This document shows positions 21,349 through 33,500 of a stretch of DNA of 64,000 nucleotides, one piece after another. Origin of the DNA: Penicillus capitatus (Eukaryota; Chlorophyta); contig OZ287699.1 of the NCBI GenBank assembly GCA_965649825.1, positions 1,178,001 through 1,242,000 on the forward strand, given 5' to 3'. The position numbers and the translations under genes are program-made. The stretch's first letter is position 1. The number at the start of each line of letters is the position of its first letter. The notes under the pieces are model-generated. The model ran no database searches, was not told the DNA's origin, and worked only from the letters and a program-made list of their open reading frames with translations.

Positions 21349-22844
21349 TCAATCCTGAAACAGCGTTGCTATATCACTCTTTTTTTGTACCTCTTCTAGT
21401 CCATCTTCTGAACCAGGTGCCAACTTTGCATGGCTTGCGGTGATAGGACAGAGCCGGCCTGCAGCAATTGTTGGAGATGCTCTGTCAAGAAACGACATGC
21501 CACCTGTCTGTTCGATCTCTTTCTCGAGTTGAAGAGTGATATGCCGGAAGACATCGAGATCTGAAATGATCTGAGCATTGAGTTGCTCCCGAATCTCGAC
21601 GAATTCTGCCAGCCAGTCTCCCAGCAGACGAAACATGTGTGCCTAATGCGCAGCAATACCGTCAGTCAAGACGTACCGCAGCAGATCACCTGTTACCCGG
21701 ACGATTCCCAGTTTCACAGGATACACCTCAACGAAATCCAGATACTCCTTAAACAGGTGCAGTTTTCGAGAATGGTGGAGAGGATCTTCCATAGCCCGAT
21801 CGGAAACAAGGATACCCTCTCCATCCTGCTTTTCATGCAGACGCGCAATGGGTGTGAAGAGTGATGGATTCTCCAATAAAGAGACAGCTGAGAGCACACC
21901 ATCCGCTTGCGTGTACTCCAGACATCTACCACAGAGGGAGGCGTGTTCTGTAGGGATTTGCAGAAAAGGGATGGATTGCCTGTAGGCATCATACAGGTCA
22001 CGGATGTTGCCGTTTGCCAACACTGGAATGGTGAGTTCTTCTTTGATCCTTCGGATGATCTCCCAATCTGCGCGGATCGCCTTTTGATCTTTCTGATCTC
22101 GTGTGCGTCCATGCACGGCCAATATAGAACACTGCGCCTTTTCTAATCTCCTTGCGTAGTCGAGTGTCTCTTCAAGTTCCGGGAAAACGCGAATTTTGCA
22201 TGTCACAGGGATATCCAGATTCTGTCAACGGTCACAGCACGTCGTCACAGGCCATACAGAGGAAATCTCACACTTGTGCTACATGTGTGACCATGTTCTC
22301 GACCAGATCAATCTCATCCATCAAAAAGGCTCCATACCTGCTGGCAAAATGCCGAGTCATCAGAGAACGGGCTTTTGGACGTACCGCCCGCGTCTGGCAA
22401 TCCGTTGAGGACATCCCAAATTCAGGTCAATAGCATCTACCTGATGCTGAACATGCTGAGCAGCTGCCAAAAGAATCTCAGGATCATTTGCACAGAACTG
22501 TGCTAGGAGAGGCCGATCTTCGCGGCACGTACTAAACTCATCTCCTCTGAAAGGACACACAATTGAAAAGAGTGAGAAGAAGATCTCCACCTGTATCTCT
22601 CAGATTCTGAGAAGATTTTGGCGTGAAGCATCGGTGTATAGGCCCCTGTTGCGCCGTATTTTCGGCACAGCATTCGAAATGGCAGTTCGGATTGATCCAC
22701 CATGGGCGCCACCCAGAACTTCGGAGAGCCAATTCTCTTAAAGAAATCCCAGGATCTCTCTGTGTGCGCCTGGGAGTGATGAAACCGTCGAGGGTCGTGT
22801 TTCGGCACAGTCCGAGGAGACAGAAGGCCTTTCTGGAGAGACAT
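21349..22844 (-). CDS. DUS1: tRNA-dihydrouridine synthase, Dus1 type
   Basis: An FMN enzyme reducing uridine in the tRNA D-loop (positions 16/17 for Dus1). Seen: [20 protein letters not shown], then [40 protein letters not shown] with the catalytic Cys loop, [52 protein letters not shown] and [12 protein letters not shown]. Introns include 47 nt (starting GTACGTCC, just before YGAFLM) and 52 nt (starting GTGTGAG, holding CTGTGACG and CTGTGACC, ending TTGACAG). The start ATG at 22844 precedes a basic leader. An upstream frame extension lacks an ATG. The Dus1 call rests on the GCPQxIAxRGxYGAFL sequence. Confidence 0.92.
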
Positions 22845-23043
22845 GAGCCAAAAACGACGCACAGAGGCTGCAAAGCGCCAGTAGAGAGGAACCCGTACAC
22901 AACCCAGTTTAAACAACGATGGTGCCCAGAAAGAGCCAAACTGCCTTTAATAGCTCATTAAACGCGTCAAAGGCGTTGTTCATACCAGCCAGCGATCCGT
23001 CAGCGATATCCGCACTTCTTCGTCCCTCTCCGCTGCAGAGAGA

Positions 23044-24416
23044 ATGTGTTTGTTCGCCTCGCCGTTGCTGATGACGAATCTGGCGTGCGAGATGTTTTTT
23101 GTGATTCACCATCGGCTGCATGCTCAGAATGTTGTACAAGTCAAGAGGCAACAGGTTTTGTCGGATATTGCCTGCGGATTCCTCGATCCGGTTTTTGTCG
23201 ACGGGCTGTTCGTTCCCCAGCCGCTCTGCACGCCGTCGACGGCAAAAGAGATCTTCCAAAGACTAGCACACATGTCGATCATGAAACTCAGCTCCGAGAG
23301 GTTCCGTCTGCAAGGCTATCTGGTGATGTGACAGCTGCGAGTGTCGCGGTCAGTATGTCGAAGCTCTTTGATCTGATGGTCATGGTTTGCAAATTTTACA
23401 CCTTACATTGCACCGAGGCCTCGCTACTGCTACAAGTGCGTTCCGCCGTTTTCTTTCTTTTGGAGAGATTTGGTGCAAAGCTGACGCTAAGGCATCTGAG
23501 CGAAGTTTCGAAACTATTGGAGCAATCAGAGGAGATCGCCAGGATAGAGGCGTTGAGAGAGCGATTGTTCGAAGCTTACCGTGGTCTCTCATCGTGGCGA
23601 TGGTATGTCCTCTGGTCCGAGATGCTGAGTCCGTCAAAATGCATAAAAATCTGTCGTTTATATTCGGAATGCAATTTCAGGATTCTTCCAGGACAGTCGA
23701 GTGAAGGTCTCTGTCCTGATTCAATTGAAAGTCCAGAAAGCAAACGGCAAAATTGTGCTACCCCGTATCAGCTCGCCTTCTCAAACACACTGACAGGTGC
23801 CGTTACGCTGACAGGGTCCAGACGATACGATCTGGAGGCTTGTGGTCGTGATGTGTCTGGCTCTTTTGTCGGAAAGCCGTTCGGAGAAGGAGAGGTTTGG
23901 TATTCGGTTTACCGAAAACGATAGCAATTGTCACTCTTTCGACAGATTCGGTTGTCGACCTCCATCGGAAGCGGCAGCGCTGTGGAGCCGACGCCAGAAA
24001 TTGAGCTCGGTGCCAATCTGTACGATCGAGAGGCGAGCGTTGGCGCAGAGAAGCCTGGAGATGTAACGTCATCAGAAAACTTGGACTCGTCGCCAAAGGC
24101 AAGTCATAGAGATGGCCAAAACGTCTCTCACTCTTTTAATTTACAAAAGAGTGACGTTGTTCGGGAAGAACGCATTCTGCCGTCTTTGCTACGGATTCGC
24201 GAAAGAATGACGGAGGATACGACCTTAGAGATGGAACTTGAAGCGGAGGAAACGGAGGCCGAAGGCTTCTCTTCAGCGGTGACCGTTGCTGAGAACGGAA
24301 ACGACGTCTATCGACGCGATCTCTCGCGTCTGGCTGATCGTCTGAGCAGCGACGACAGGGATGCAGGGAAACAGCGATTCGAAGACGATCTACTGACGCT
24401 GCTGCAAGACATGTAG
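23044..24416 (+). CDS. OSCP1: OSCP1 homologue (NOR1 family)
   Basis: Homologue of organic solute carrier partner 1, a protein found in ciliated eukaryotes. Seen: LACEMFFVIHHRLHAQ, LAHMSIMKLSSESMSKLFDL, EAYRGLSS, then DSRVKVSVLIQLKVQKANGK and IVLP, IELGANLYDR, and the C-terminal FEDDLLTLLQDM. Introns include 23301-23353 and one after KIVLP. A further 51-nt stretch at 24099-24149 starts GCAAGT, holds a TCACTCTTTT/AAAAGAGTGA hairpin and is probably a GC-AG intron in frame. Exon limits between 23600 and 23930 are not resolved. The cilium link comes from the family. Its neighbour CYB5D1 is also cilium-associated. Confidence 0.88.
24099..24149 (+). other. OSCP1 probable GC-AG hairpin intron
   Basis: 51 nt with the donor GCAAGT and end ACAAAAG. 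Contains a perfect 10-bp inverted repeat TCACTCTTTT...AAAAGAGTGA, whose last bases run past the acceptor. Length is a multiple of three, so the frame stays open either way. Could also be coding. Confidence 0.5.
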
Positions 24417-25231
24417 ATGACAGAAAACAGGAACTTTCCCCTGGTTTGGTAGGAGACGTTACCTCGCCCGATCATTTTTCATCAGGGGGCCAAGCTCGAT
24501 GAACGAACATATCTCTGTCGCGCTCGATGTCTTTACGATTTAAGGGCTCCGAAAAATGTGATTCATCTGCTTTGCTCGAACCAAGTGAAGGATGTGACGA
24601 AAGCGATTGATCGAAGAGCGAAATCTGAGAATCTCTTTTAGTCTGTCGATCACTAAGCAATCGAGAGTAAACGTACGGATTTCGAATGTGTATATGAAAT
24701 GGATTTTATCGAACGTTATGATAAAATCGGCTTGAGATTCGATCCGTAGGTATACGATCAATCGCAGCATGTCGATCGTTTCGATTTCGTCTTTTTCGAT
24801 TAAGTTTGCCACGCCATATTTACCTGATGCGTGTCAAGCTTCTGACGAAGCTCGCAGTATCTTTCTTGTTGCCCACGATCGATCGACGAACGGTAGCGTT
24901 GCTGTGTTCATCGACGCGCAATATCTCGCAATTCAGAATCGATTGTTCGATTTTCGATGAACTAACAACTGAGCACGTCGTGCCGTTGCTACTCGTATCG
25001 GTGAAGTGATTCACGAGTAAATGAGATAGAAGTCGAAAATCATTACCTTTCTTCCATTTCGCCGACATATTAACTGAACTTGACTCGGCCCGCATCCACC
25101 GTCATCTGCGACGCGATCCGCGCGACACTTTTTCATCGTGCCAAAGATGAAAACTTGAGAATCTCCCGTTCGGGCGACGTCAACCGTTTGCGTACGCAAA
25201 CGTCAAGCGACATCACAACACAGTCGTCGTT
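24417..25231. other. Intergenic, convergent; possible small unknown gene
   Basis: About 815 bp, AT-richer, full of CGATCGA words. On the minus strand two ORFs (25095-24820 and 24812-24540) could be joined by an intron starting GTAAATATGG. They are coding-like in charge pattern but match nothing I know. I do not call a gene. Confidence 0.35.
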
Positions 25232-26100
25232 CTATTGGCAGGTCAGATCGTCCATCCACTGTGCAAAGATCACCGGCGTGCAAAAATCACTCGGCAGATC
25301 GACTTCCTCAAACACCGAAGCCTCATTAGGCACGCCATTCTGCTCAAGCGTCTTCGACAGTTCGAGTTCGCGGCACGTCCAATCACCAAACGCATCTCGC
25401 ACCAAACTCTGAAGACCATACGCCGCTGCATGTCCGTTGATGTTCGCGTATCGTCTGCGAATCTCTCCGACGGTTTCTTCCTCGGGCACTTCGAGGGTGT
25501 CCTCTTGATGCGTGAGCAAATTCTTGAAACGAATCACCCGAGGACGGAGCGTCAATCTTCCCACCTCCTCGGCAATGGACTGACATCCAATCACGATGCC
25601 CTTTTCTATCCTACCTGATACCTTGGATTTTGCCACCATGGTTGACGGAAACTCATATCGTAGTCGGCAGAGGGAAACGGAGGAGGTACATGCACAAACC
25701 GACCCTATCGTGACACGACGACCGTCAATCACATCCACAGCAAAGAATGTTGGTCCAACCTGCGGACAAACCGAAACATATAGTCCCGACTCGGCGTCCA
25801 TTTCTCTCTTGACATCCCTCGTTTCTTCGTCGAACCTACGGCGAAGTAGTTAGCGCTGCGTTGGCGGAAGAGAGTGCACCAGTGAGAGATATCGGTTCCT
25901 GCATATTCAATGAGTGGCTTGGCTTCGCTTCTCCGGCATTTCTGGGATCCACACGTGACATGGACTGCGTGGAGATGCGCGATCGTCGAGACCTTGATCA
26001 AATCTGTGATGTCGTAAACCTCGTGGAAAATCGATACCCAGCAGTCACATGGCGAATTGTGCCTGGCCACTTCGTATGGTGTGTAGAACCGATGATACAT
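25232..26100 (-). CDS. CYB5D1: Cytochrome b5 domain-containing protein 1 (CYB5D1)
   Basis: Seen: YHRFYTPYEVARHNSPCDCW with VSIFHEVYDITDLIK (b5 N-terminal half), EYAGTDISHWFDEETRDVKR, SFRQPWWQNP, then LTLRPRVIRFKNLLTHQEDT, EVPEEETVGEIRRRYANIN, and CRELELSKTLEQNG. It ends FAQWMDDLTCQ. As in other CYB5D1 proteins, the HPGG heme motif is missing while the DISHWF histidine stays. The family is linked to motile cilia and axoneme function. Three or four introns are supported: 51 nt after ITDLIK, 44 nt after ISHW, one in the middle and one after WWQNP. Start at the ATG of MYHRFY; the frame extends upstream without an earlier ATG. Confidence 0.9.
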
Positions 26101-26525
26101 CGCGATCGCAACGTCTCGAAAAAATCGAAGCTGACGTGGACGCTTCTCGGTTTGAATCACTGCTCACGCTTCTTGCATCGTGTCCATGAAAGTCACTTTT
26201 ACGAAATCCGCCTCGTGTGATGCATCGTTCTCGCGCGTTAAGCACACCGCTCCGATGCGATACGTCATCGCGATTGGATCCACCGTTTATCCGATTTCAG
26301 AAAGGAGCCAGTTTCGGCGTCTCCCTCAAGCGCATTGTTACACATGTGTCAGCTACTGATTACTCCCCGAAAGAATGCAAATCAGATAAAAAGCTCATCG
26401 CTCATTGCATGCTGGGCCGAGGTAAAAATAAAGGATAATAGCGTATGTGCTCACCAGACCAGCTTCTATTTCGTGGATGCGAGTTCAATCAAGGTCACAG
26501 GTCGCGTCGTTCTTTAGGCGTCATT
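26101..26525. other. Intergenic
   Basis: About 425 bp between the CYB5D1 start and the next upstream stop on the same strand. It holds only a short plus-strand ORF (26217-26438) without recognisable features. Confidence 0.45.
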
Positions 26526-27997
26526 CTATGGGACTCGGACAAACGAGAATGACGAATCCGCCGCTGGATGTGGCGGTGATTTGTTTGTTCCCTGATTGAT
26601 AACGGGTGTCTTCGGTAGTCCAGGAGGCTCTCGTTGACCTCGCTTGAAGTATGGAAAGTTCGAGATGTGGTACACACTGGTTTCGTCATCTCCAAAGCAC
26701 AGCGCCAGGCGACGTATAATCATGGCCAGCAGCAGAAAGATGAAAGCAGCGCCCAACAGTACGGTCAACCAAATCCACCACGTCTTCCAGGTATCGTCAT
26801 CGGATGAATCATCCCTGGGCGCATAGGCACGGTTCACTTCCAGTTCTCCGACGAGATCGAAGGTCACGCGCGATATCTGTAATTCCCAGCCATGTTGTCC
26901 TCCTGAAATATTCATCGCCAAGCGCTTCGTGCATAGAGGCATGGCGCTCAGATCAATGTGAACAATTCTTTGTTGCCAACCTCCAGGTCGTTTGGTCGAG
27001 GAATCGTAAGTTGGTGTTAAAGTGATCGGCTTGCACGATTCTGAAATAAATGGCTGTATGGTGATGTCGGTATCGAACGGCTTGTACTGGAACAACTCGA
27101 TCTCTACGGAGCGGATGCTGTGAGTTGAGGAGTAAACCAGACCGGCCGTTTTATTGTTCGATCTCTTTATACGACTGGTATCTCCTGCAAAGTACACACG
27201 GGCATTGGAATGGTCGATCTCCAAGGTGGGCTCCTTGAAGAAAACATAGCGAAAGTCGCTGACGGGGTCCACTCGCTGAACACCATTGCCCCCCGCTAAA
27301 CACGACGAGTTTTGAAACGTGCATAGCGCTTTGCATCCAGCATACCAGGACTGAACGAGCACCACTTCGCCCAATTGCACTCCCCATCTGCCTCGCAGAC
27401 ACAGAACCGTTGAGTTACGGATTTGATGAAAGGAACGGCGGCATCCACGCACCCGGGATATTCATTGTTTGAGGCAACTCCTTCTAGCAACACAGTCACT
27501 CGTGGTGGACATTCTTCGTTCAGAGACAGATCGATGACAAACTGTTGCCAGTCACTGTCATTGCCCGTCGTTCTGTACTTGGGAAGATTTTCTTCTGTCA
27601 TCGTCAAGACACCAAAGGTATCGTTTACGGAAGACTTGGCATCGCCAACGCGGACACTGAGAGACCAAGAATCCTGTGGCAAGAGGCCGAAGACGTATCC
27701 CGTGATTTTGAGGTTCTCAAACCCACGGGGTGACGTATACGTTATGTGTCCCAATTCAGCGTTCGTTCTCTTAAACCGACCTTTGTCTCCGGCATGGAGC
27801 TCTGGGTTTTCAGAATCCACTACGACGTTACGGCTTCGCATGAGCACCGAATGGCGTTCAGTTGGCCGGTCGTGAACAAAGGCACAGGAATCTATAATAG
27901 TCTCTCCGCGACAGCCTTTCATACATAACAAGAGGCAAATCGTCCATAGGCCGCATAGGGTTCTTCTAAAGAGCCAAGAAGGATTTTCGTGTGGCAT
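26526..27997 (-). CDS. Type I membrane protein with duplicated ectodomain (unknown family)
   Basis: Two exons split by one 68-nt intron near 27343-27410. The N-terminus (MPHENPSWLFRRTLCGLWTI then CLLLCMKGCRG) is a signal peptide. A single C-terminal membrane helix (TWKTWWIWLTVLLGAAFIFL then LLAMII) precedes a basic, Pro-rich tail of about 60 residues. The ectodomain is a tandem repeat: DKGRFKRTNAELGHITYTSP then ENLKITGYVF and DWQQFVIDLSLNEECPPRVT in the first copy pair with DTSRIKRSNNKTAGLVYSS then VEIELFQY and GWQQRIVHIDLSAMPLCTKR in the second. The pattern suggests a beta-sandwich, perhaps carbohydrate binding. I do not recognise the family, and the ligand is unknown. Confidence 0.75.
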
Positions 27998-28141
27998 GAT
28001 GGTTGGCCTCTTTGATAAATCGCAAGAAAAAGAATAGCAACACGCGATGGATGTCGTCATTAAACGACCAGCCAACCACCTACCAACCAACAGCTGTTGA
28101 TGTGACAGTCAATAGGTGTCGATGTGACAGTTGCGGTAGCG

Positions 28142-29168
28142 ATGGAGCAAGTTTTGCTGCTGGCGAAGAATGCCAAAGGACTATCTTCAGTGACGGACCT
28201 CGTCTCCAATGCTCTCACTCTTCCGGATCTCTTTGTCTTCGGTGAGCTGCTCTACCTTCCCTCCGTCCAAGAAGTCAGCATTCCTCCTTACAAAGCGCCA
28301 CGTGGACGAAGGCGTGTGTCTTCAGTTAAAGAGCCATCCCGAATTTGTCCCTTGGCATGCCGCGCTCGGCCTCTATGCTTATGGAAACTGGAAAGACTAC
28401 ACAGGTCACATCCATTCTCTCCACATCGGATCCGAGATGCCCAGATGTGTTCAGCATCTCCGGAAACGTATCCGGAGCTCTCGGACAGACAGAAGCTAAA
28501 ACTCAAGCAGTTGACGCTCATCTCCATGGCACAGTCTAGACAGGTCTGCATCTGCACATCCTTTTTCTCAAGGAGATGGCATCGACAGGTGCTGCTCTAT
28601 TCGGAGCTGAAGAATGCGCTGGATTTTGACAGTACGCGCAGTTTGGAAGATTTTCTGATCAATGGCTGTTTCTACTATCGCATCCTGAAAGGTCATGTCC
28701 TCTGCGGCACAGATGCTCTTCACAAGACCTCATAGGCAAACTGGATCAAGCACAGGAACGTTTACTAGTGCAGGATTGCATTCATCGCGATGTTCGGTTG
28801 CAAGATTTCCCGTCCATCAAGGCGAAACTGAAATCCTGGTAGTACTTTAAGTCATCGCGCCTCGCCATACAGACAGATTTCTGCACGCAGGTTTCAGGCA
28901 TCAGAGCGAAGTTTAGAGGACATTGCACAACGTATTGCCTATACCAAAGAGACAGTCACAAAGAACGAAGCGTGGCAACATCAATTGGCTGCTGAGGCCA
29001 AGAGACGCACAGAAGAAATCAAAGTCGATGCGCAAGTGTCTATCGTCACTCTTTGCACTCTCACTCTTTTAGGATATGGACGGTATGCACATGGATACCT
29101 CAGATATCACGATCTCCTACATCACTTCCTCCAATCCAGACGAACGCGGTGCAAAGTCTAGAAGGTAA
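28142..29168 (+). CDS. CSN7: COP9 signalosome subunit 7
   Basis: PCI-domain scaffold subunit of the COP9 signalosome, which removes NEDD8 from cullins. Seen: LPDLFVFGELLYLPSVQE, then FVPWHAALGLYAYGNWKDYT, LSDRQKLKLKQLTLISMAQS, VLLYSELKNALDFDSTRSLE, DFLINGCFYYRI, IGKLDQAQERLLVQDCIHRD and DIAQRIAYTKETVTKNEAWQ. It ends ERGAKSRR. Five or so introns; the last (37 nt, starting GTGTCTATC) ends TCTCACTCTTTTAG, and one near 28839 starts GTAGTACTT. The 5' leader contains two GATGTGACAG copies at 28103-28130, possibly from a leader intron. The start ATG at 28142 fits the family N-terminus. Confidence 0.9.
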
Positions 29169-29309
29169 AGGCCATTCTCGAGCAGAATGCATCCATCTCG
29201 TTTTCTGTTATCTGATGCAGAGGCGAAGGCAGCAGCAGTCGAGGAATGGGATGAGTCAAGGTCTGTTTGTCCTTGTAATGACCTTCCTTCATTCCATCTT
29301 TCTCTAACG

Positions 29310-30376
29310 ATGACGAGCGCCGCTGTCATGTACGCATGGACGATCCCGTCTAGAGGGCCTCGTCTGAGGCCCCGTAGCTTCGCGATTCCGTCGAGACAAC
29401 GCCTTCCAATGCGACGATGCCGTGGTGTGACTTCGCGTGTGAGGTGTCGGGCGGCAACCGATGTCATCAGAGGCAAATGTTACGTGACGAAGGACGTACG
29501 TCTCTTTGCGTGCGGATCGAGCGCAATAGAAGTTCGAGGGATTGTAGAATATCGATACGGACCAGATTATCCCTGCTGAATATCTCACACTTGTTCCTTC
29601 TAAAGTGCATCATTTCTCACACTTTTCCATTAAGTGAGACATCGTCTTTAGCCAGAAGAGTATGAGAAACTGGGAAGCTATGCCATGATTGGACTGCCAG
29701 AAGACCTCTATCCAACAAGGTCAGTAGCTGTCCCATCGCACGGCGCTCCTGGACGATGTGTCAGTGAAGGTTCATTCAAAAGGGATCCATGAAGACGGAC
29801 TATGCTGTCATCGTGGGTGGCCAAAACTTTGGCTGTGGTTCTTCAAGGGAACATGCACCTGTCGCTATCGGCGCCGCCGGTGCTGTCTTTTCACTGACAG
29901 ATCTCACTCCACATGATGTGACCTCTGCTATTCGTCGCAGGCTCCAAAGCCGTTGTGGCAGAGTCTTATGCTCGTATCTTTTTCAGAAACTGCATTGCCA
30001 CGTAAAAATTCCCTATCCCCTCCTAAGTCGAAAACTACGTTGGATGGTAGGGGTGAACTGTATCCTGTCGAATGCGAGCAGCGTATCTGCGATGTCCTCA
30101 CCACAGGTACCCACCTCATTCACATTCTTATGCATCGATTTTTAAGCCCTTGCGTGGAAGGAATGGAAGTGGAGCTCGATTTGGAAAACAGTGTGCTCTC
30201 TGTTCCCTCCACTGGACAGAGCTTTAGCCTGAAACCCCTTGGCGAGGTGATAGCCATCCCATCTCTGGCTTTTTCATCACCCCGATTGACGGACTCCCTT
30301 TTAGGCCAAGCCCGTCATCGATGCCGGAGGTATCTTTGCATTCGCTCGGCAAGAAGGCCTCATTAAGACAAAATAG
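29310..30376 (+). CDS. leuD: 3-isopropylmalate dehydratase small subunit, plastid type
   Basis: Small subunit of isopropylmalate isomerase in leucine synthesis. The first 60 residues are rich in Ser, Arg and Pro (RGPRLRPRSFAIPSRQRLPM), a likely plastid transit peptide. Then come RGKCYVTKDNIDTDQIIPAE, YLTLVPSKPEEYEKLGSYAM, VIVGGQNFGCGSSREHAPVA with the small-subunit GCGSSREH motif, KAVVAESYARIFFRNCIATG and DAGGIFAFARQEGLIKTK. The closest pattern I know is the plant and algal LeuD. Introns: about 52 nt after TKD, 47 nt starting GTGCATC with ACACTTTTCC and AGTGAG, one of 50 nt, one of 61 nt containing ATGATGTGACC, and three more. Start by position of the leader; the ATG is not proven. Confidence 0.92.
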
Positions 30377-30563
30377 ACGGCACGTATGGCATTTAACGCC
30401 TCCATGGTATCACATGTGCATTTGTACAAACACCGTTTCGTTGCACTCTATCGATCGCCCGACGATAATTCTCCTCAAAAACACGGATCGGTATCTCTCC
30501 CGTCTGACCGATTTCGCAATACCCAAGTGCGTATCTCTCCGACCCTCGTTCACAAGATGATGT

Positions 30564-33500
30564 ATGCCTTCAGTGTTGAGCACGGGAATAGAGCAAGGCA
30601 AAGACAATGGCGCCTCCGTCGGTTTCAAATCGATTGGCGAGTCGGAGGACGATGGCGACGAATGTCCCGTGAAAGGAATGACACAAGACCCTCTCTTCGG
30701 CCCAATAACCTCTAAGAAAACTAAAAAGCGTTCGGAGTCGACGACGAGTCGCAATCGGAACCATGCGACGCTTCCCGAATTGGACTTGACGGAGAGTCAG
30801 ACCCTGCGAGTAAAATACAGGATGCAGAATGGCATGACCAGTGTCGGAACGTTTGCGGCGACGTTTGCGCCTCTAACTGTTCCTGTCTCAGGAAACACCC
30901 CGCCGTTTCAGATTGTCCTGCACCCTATAGACCCGAACCTGCCGACAGTGATACCACAACCGGCGTTGATGGGCCCATCCATAATGTCCCACGTTCGCCC
31001 CCTGATGCCGTCAAGAGAGATGCCTATTTGTGTATCGTTGCCTGCTGCGGTGGTCCATCCACCTGTCGTGCATCATCCCACGCCGTCGCCTCTCATCACA
31101 GGGCCTGCTCCAAATCCGACCGTCTCTGCTGTACCTGCCAGAACGGCAGTGATGCAGGGAGCATCTCAGAAACCGGACTCCAATAATAAGGTATGGACGG
31201 GTATGTGTCTGAAGTGACAGGGTGGAAGCTGGATGGTATCTAGGAGTCCGAGATGCAGCAAGTGAAGGATTTGGTTGATGAGAAGGGATGGCGTGTGACG
31301 ATTCGTCAGTACCAGTTGGATCTCTACCGAGCCGCCTGCCGCAGGAATGTCATTGCATACTTAGATACAGGATCTGGCAAGACTTTCATTTCTGTTTTAC
31401 TGATCCGGGAAGTGGCGGCGAAGATGGCCTATAAGGCTTCGACCGAAGGGACACCCCGGAAAAGCATTTTCTTTTTGGTCCCCAAAAAAGTGCTGGTCCA
31501 CCAGCAGGCGGGTGTTCTGAAGCAGTTTACGGATCTCCGTGTCTCTGAACACTCGGGGGATCGATTCAATGAGGACGTCTGGGATACCTCCACCTGGAGG
31601 TGCTACATTTTACGAGCAGATGTCTTGGTCATGACGCCACAGATTCTGCTCAATCTCCTTCGGAGACAGTAAGCGATTTCTTCATCACCTTGATGTGACA
31701 TCTGAACGTGGTTAGAGTGATGGGTATTTCCGAGATTGCGCTCATCGTCTTCGATGAATGCCATCATGCACGAAAAAACAGTCCATACAACTGTATCATG
31801 CAGGTATGTACCGAACAGCATTACTGGTGTTTGGTGTGAGCCGTCTGATCTAGGAATACTATCACAGAGCCAAAGATGCGCAGCGGCCTGTACCTAAGAT
31901 CTTTGGCATGACAGCATCTCTCGTCACGAAGAAACGCAATTCTGACGAGGTCTACAACAGCTTTCTGGAGCTGGAGAGCAATCTTGACAGTTTGATCATG
32001 ACAACGAGTCGCGAAGACGTTCAGAAGCATGCGACCTCTGCCATCGAGCGCGATGTGCCGTACAGCATGAACACCACGCAAGAGCAGCTTCCTCAGACGT
32101 TTCATCTATTGGAGAAGGCAGTGGTGCGGCTGACCATTGCGAATCGACTGAGTATACAACATCATCGAGGACGTGCTGGTGGATCCTCCTCATGGCAACT
32201 CGATTCCAAGAAAGTCAAGGGCCCATTGGAGCAGCTTATTCGACAGATAGGCAATGTCCATCATGTCATCACCGTTATGGGTCCATTACCTGGCATCTAC
32301 GCCTTGTCTGAAGTTGCGGACACCTGGCGCGAGAAAGAGAACAAGAAACTGACCACGTGGAATTTTCCATCGGACAAGAAAGTGACCGATTTCAGTCTCC
32401 ATGATGATCGTTTCGAGAAACATCGCGATCTCATCGACGAGAGCTTTGGGAATATGTCAGAGATGCTCTATCATTCTATGCTGGACATGGGAGTGGCTGT
32501 ATTGATTGGACTGTTCCAGATTCGAGAGGAAGAGGCACGGATGGAATTGCAGAACGAAATGCAGAGTGCCACAACAAGTGATCGACCAAAGTCTGTACGT
32601 TCCGTTCAGTTAGCTTTGCGTCGTTTGCGAAGCAAACTGGATCTCCAGCCTCTCGAGAAGCTCATTCAGGATCCATCTCCATCAGAGGAATGCTTGAACA
32701 GCCCTGCAGATTCTGCCAGCTCTGTTTTTCTCTCTCATCGAATGCAGCAGTTATTGAAGGTTTTGATGGTGGAGAAGTCGCGAATTCCTCCGGAAGAACG
32801 CTCAAAGTGGCGTGGAATGATCTTTGTACAACAGACACTGATGGCCATCATTCTGGAACATGTTCTCAGCATCAACCCTCAGCTCTCATTCTTCAAATGC
32901 CAGAGCTTGACAGGACACAACGGTGCCATTCTGGCGGCGTCTATGGAAGACCATCATCAGCGCAAGATTGTCGAAATGTTCCGCACGGGTCGGGTGAATC
33001 TCTTGATCTGTACCAGTGTGGCTGAAGAAGGACTAGACATCACACACTGTTCTATGGTCATTCGTTTCGATCTTCCCGTCACCGAGGCGTCCTACATCCA
33101 GAGCAGAGGACGTGCCAGAAAACCGGGTTCATCTTATGTCATGTTCATCAATGCCGATGATACGACCGAGAAGACGATGATTGTCAATCTCCGTTTCGCA
33201 GAGCAGTGCATGAAGCAGTTTGCTATGTATCGACAGAATCGTGATGACATGGATGATGATGAAGACGTTCTTGGGGGAACCTATGAGGCCTACTTGGAAA
33301 TCGCCGAAGCTGAAACGCAAGCGATCTTGCCAAAGGTTGACGAATCGAATGAGGTTGCCCAGAGAACAGCTCCTGAGATGATTGCTAAGTATGTGCAGCA
33401 GCTGCCACAGGACGAGTACTGTCAACTGCAACCGCATCTCATTTTCCGCTCGCGTGACCAGCAGGGACGGACAGAGTTTCAGTATCAGCTCACGCTTCCC

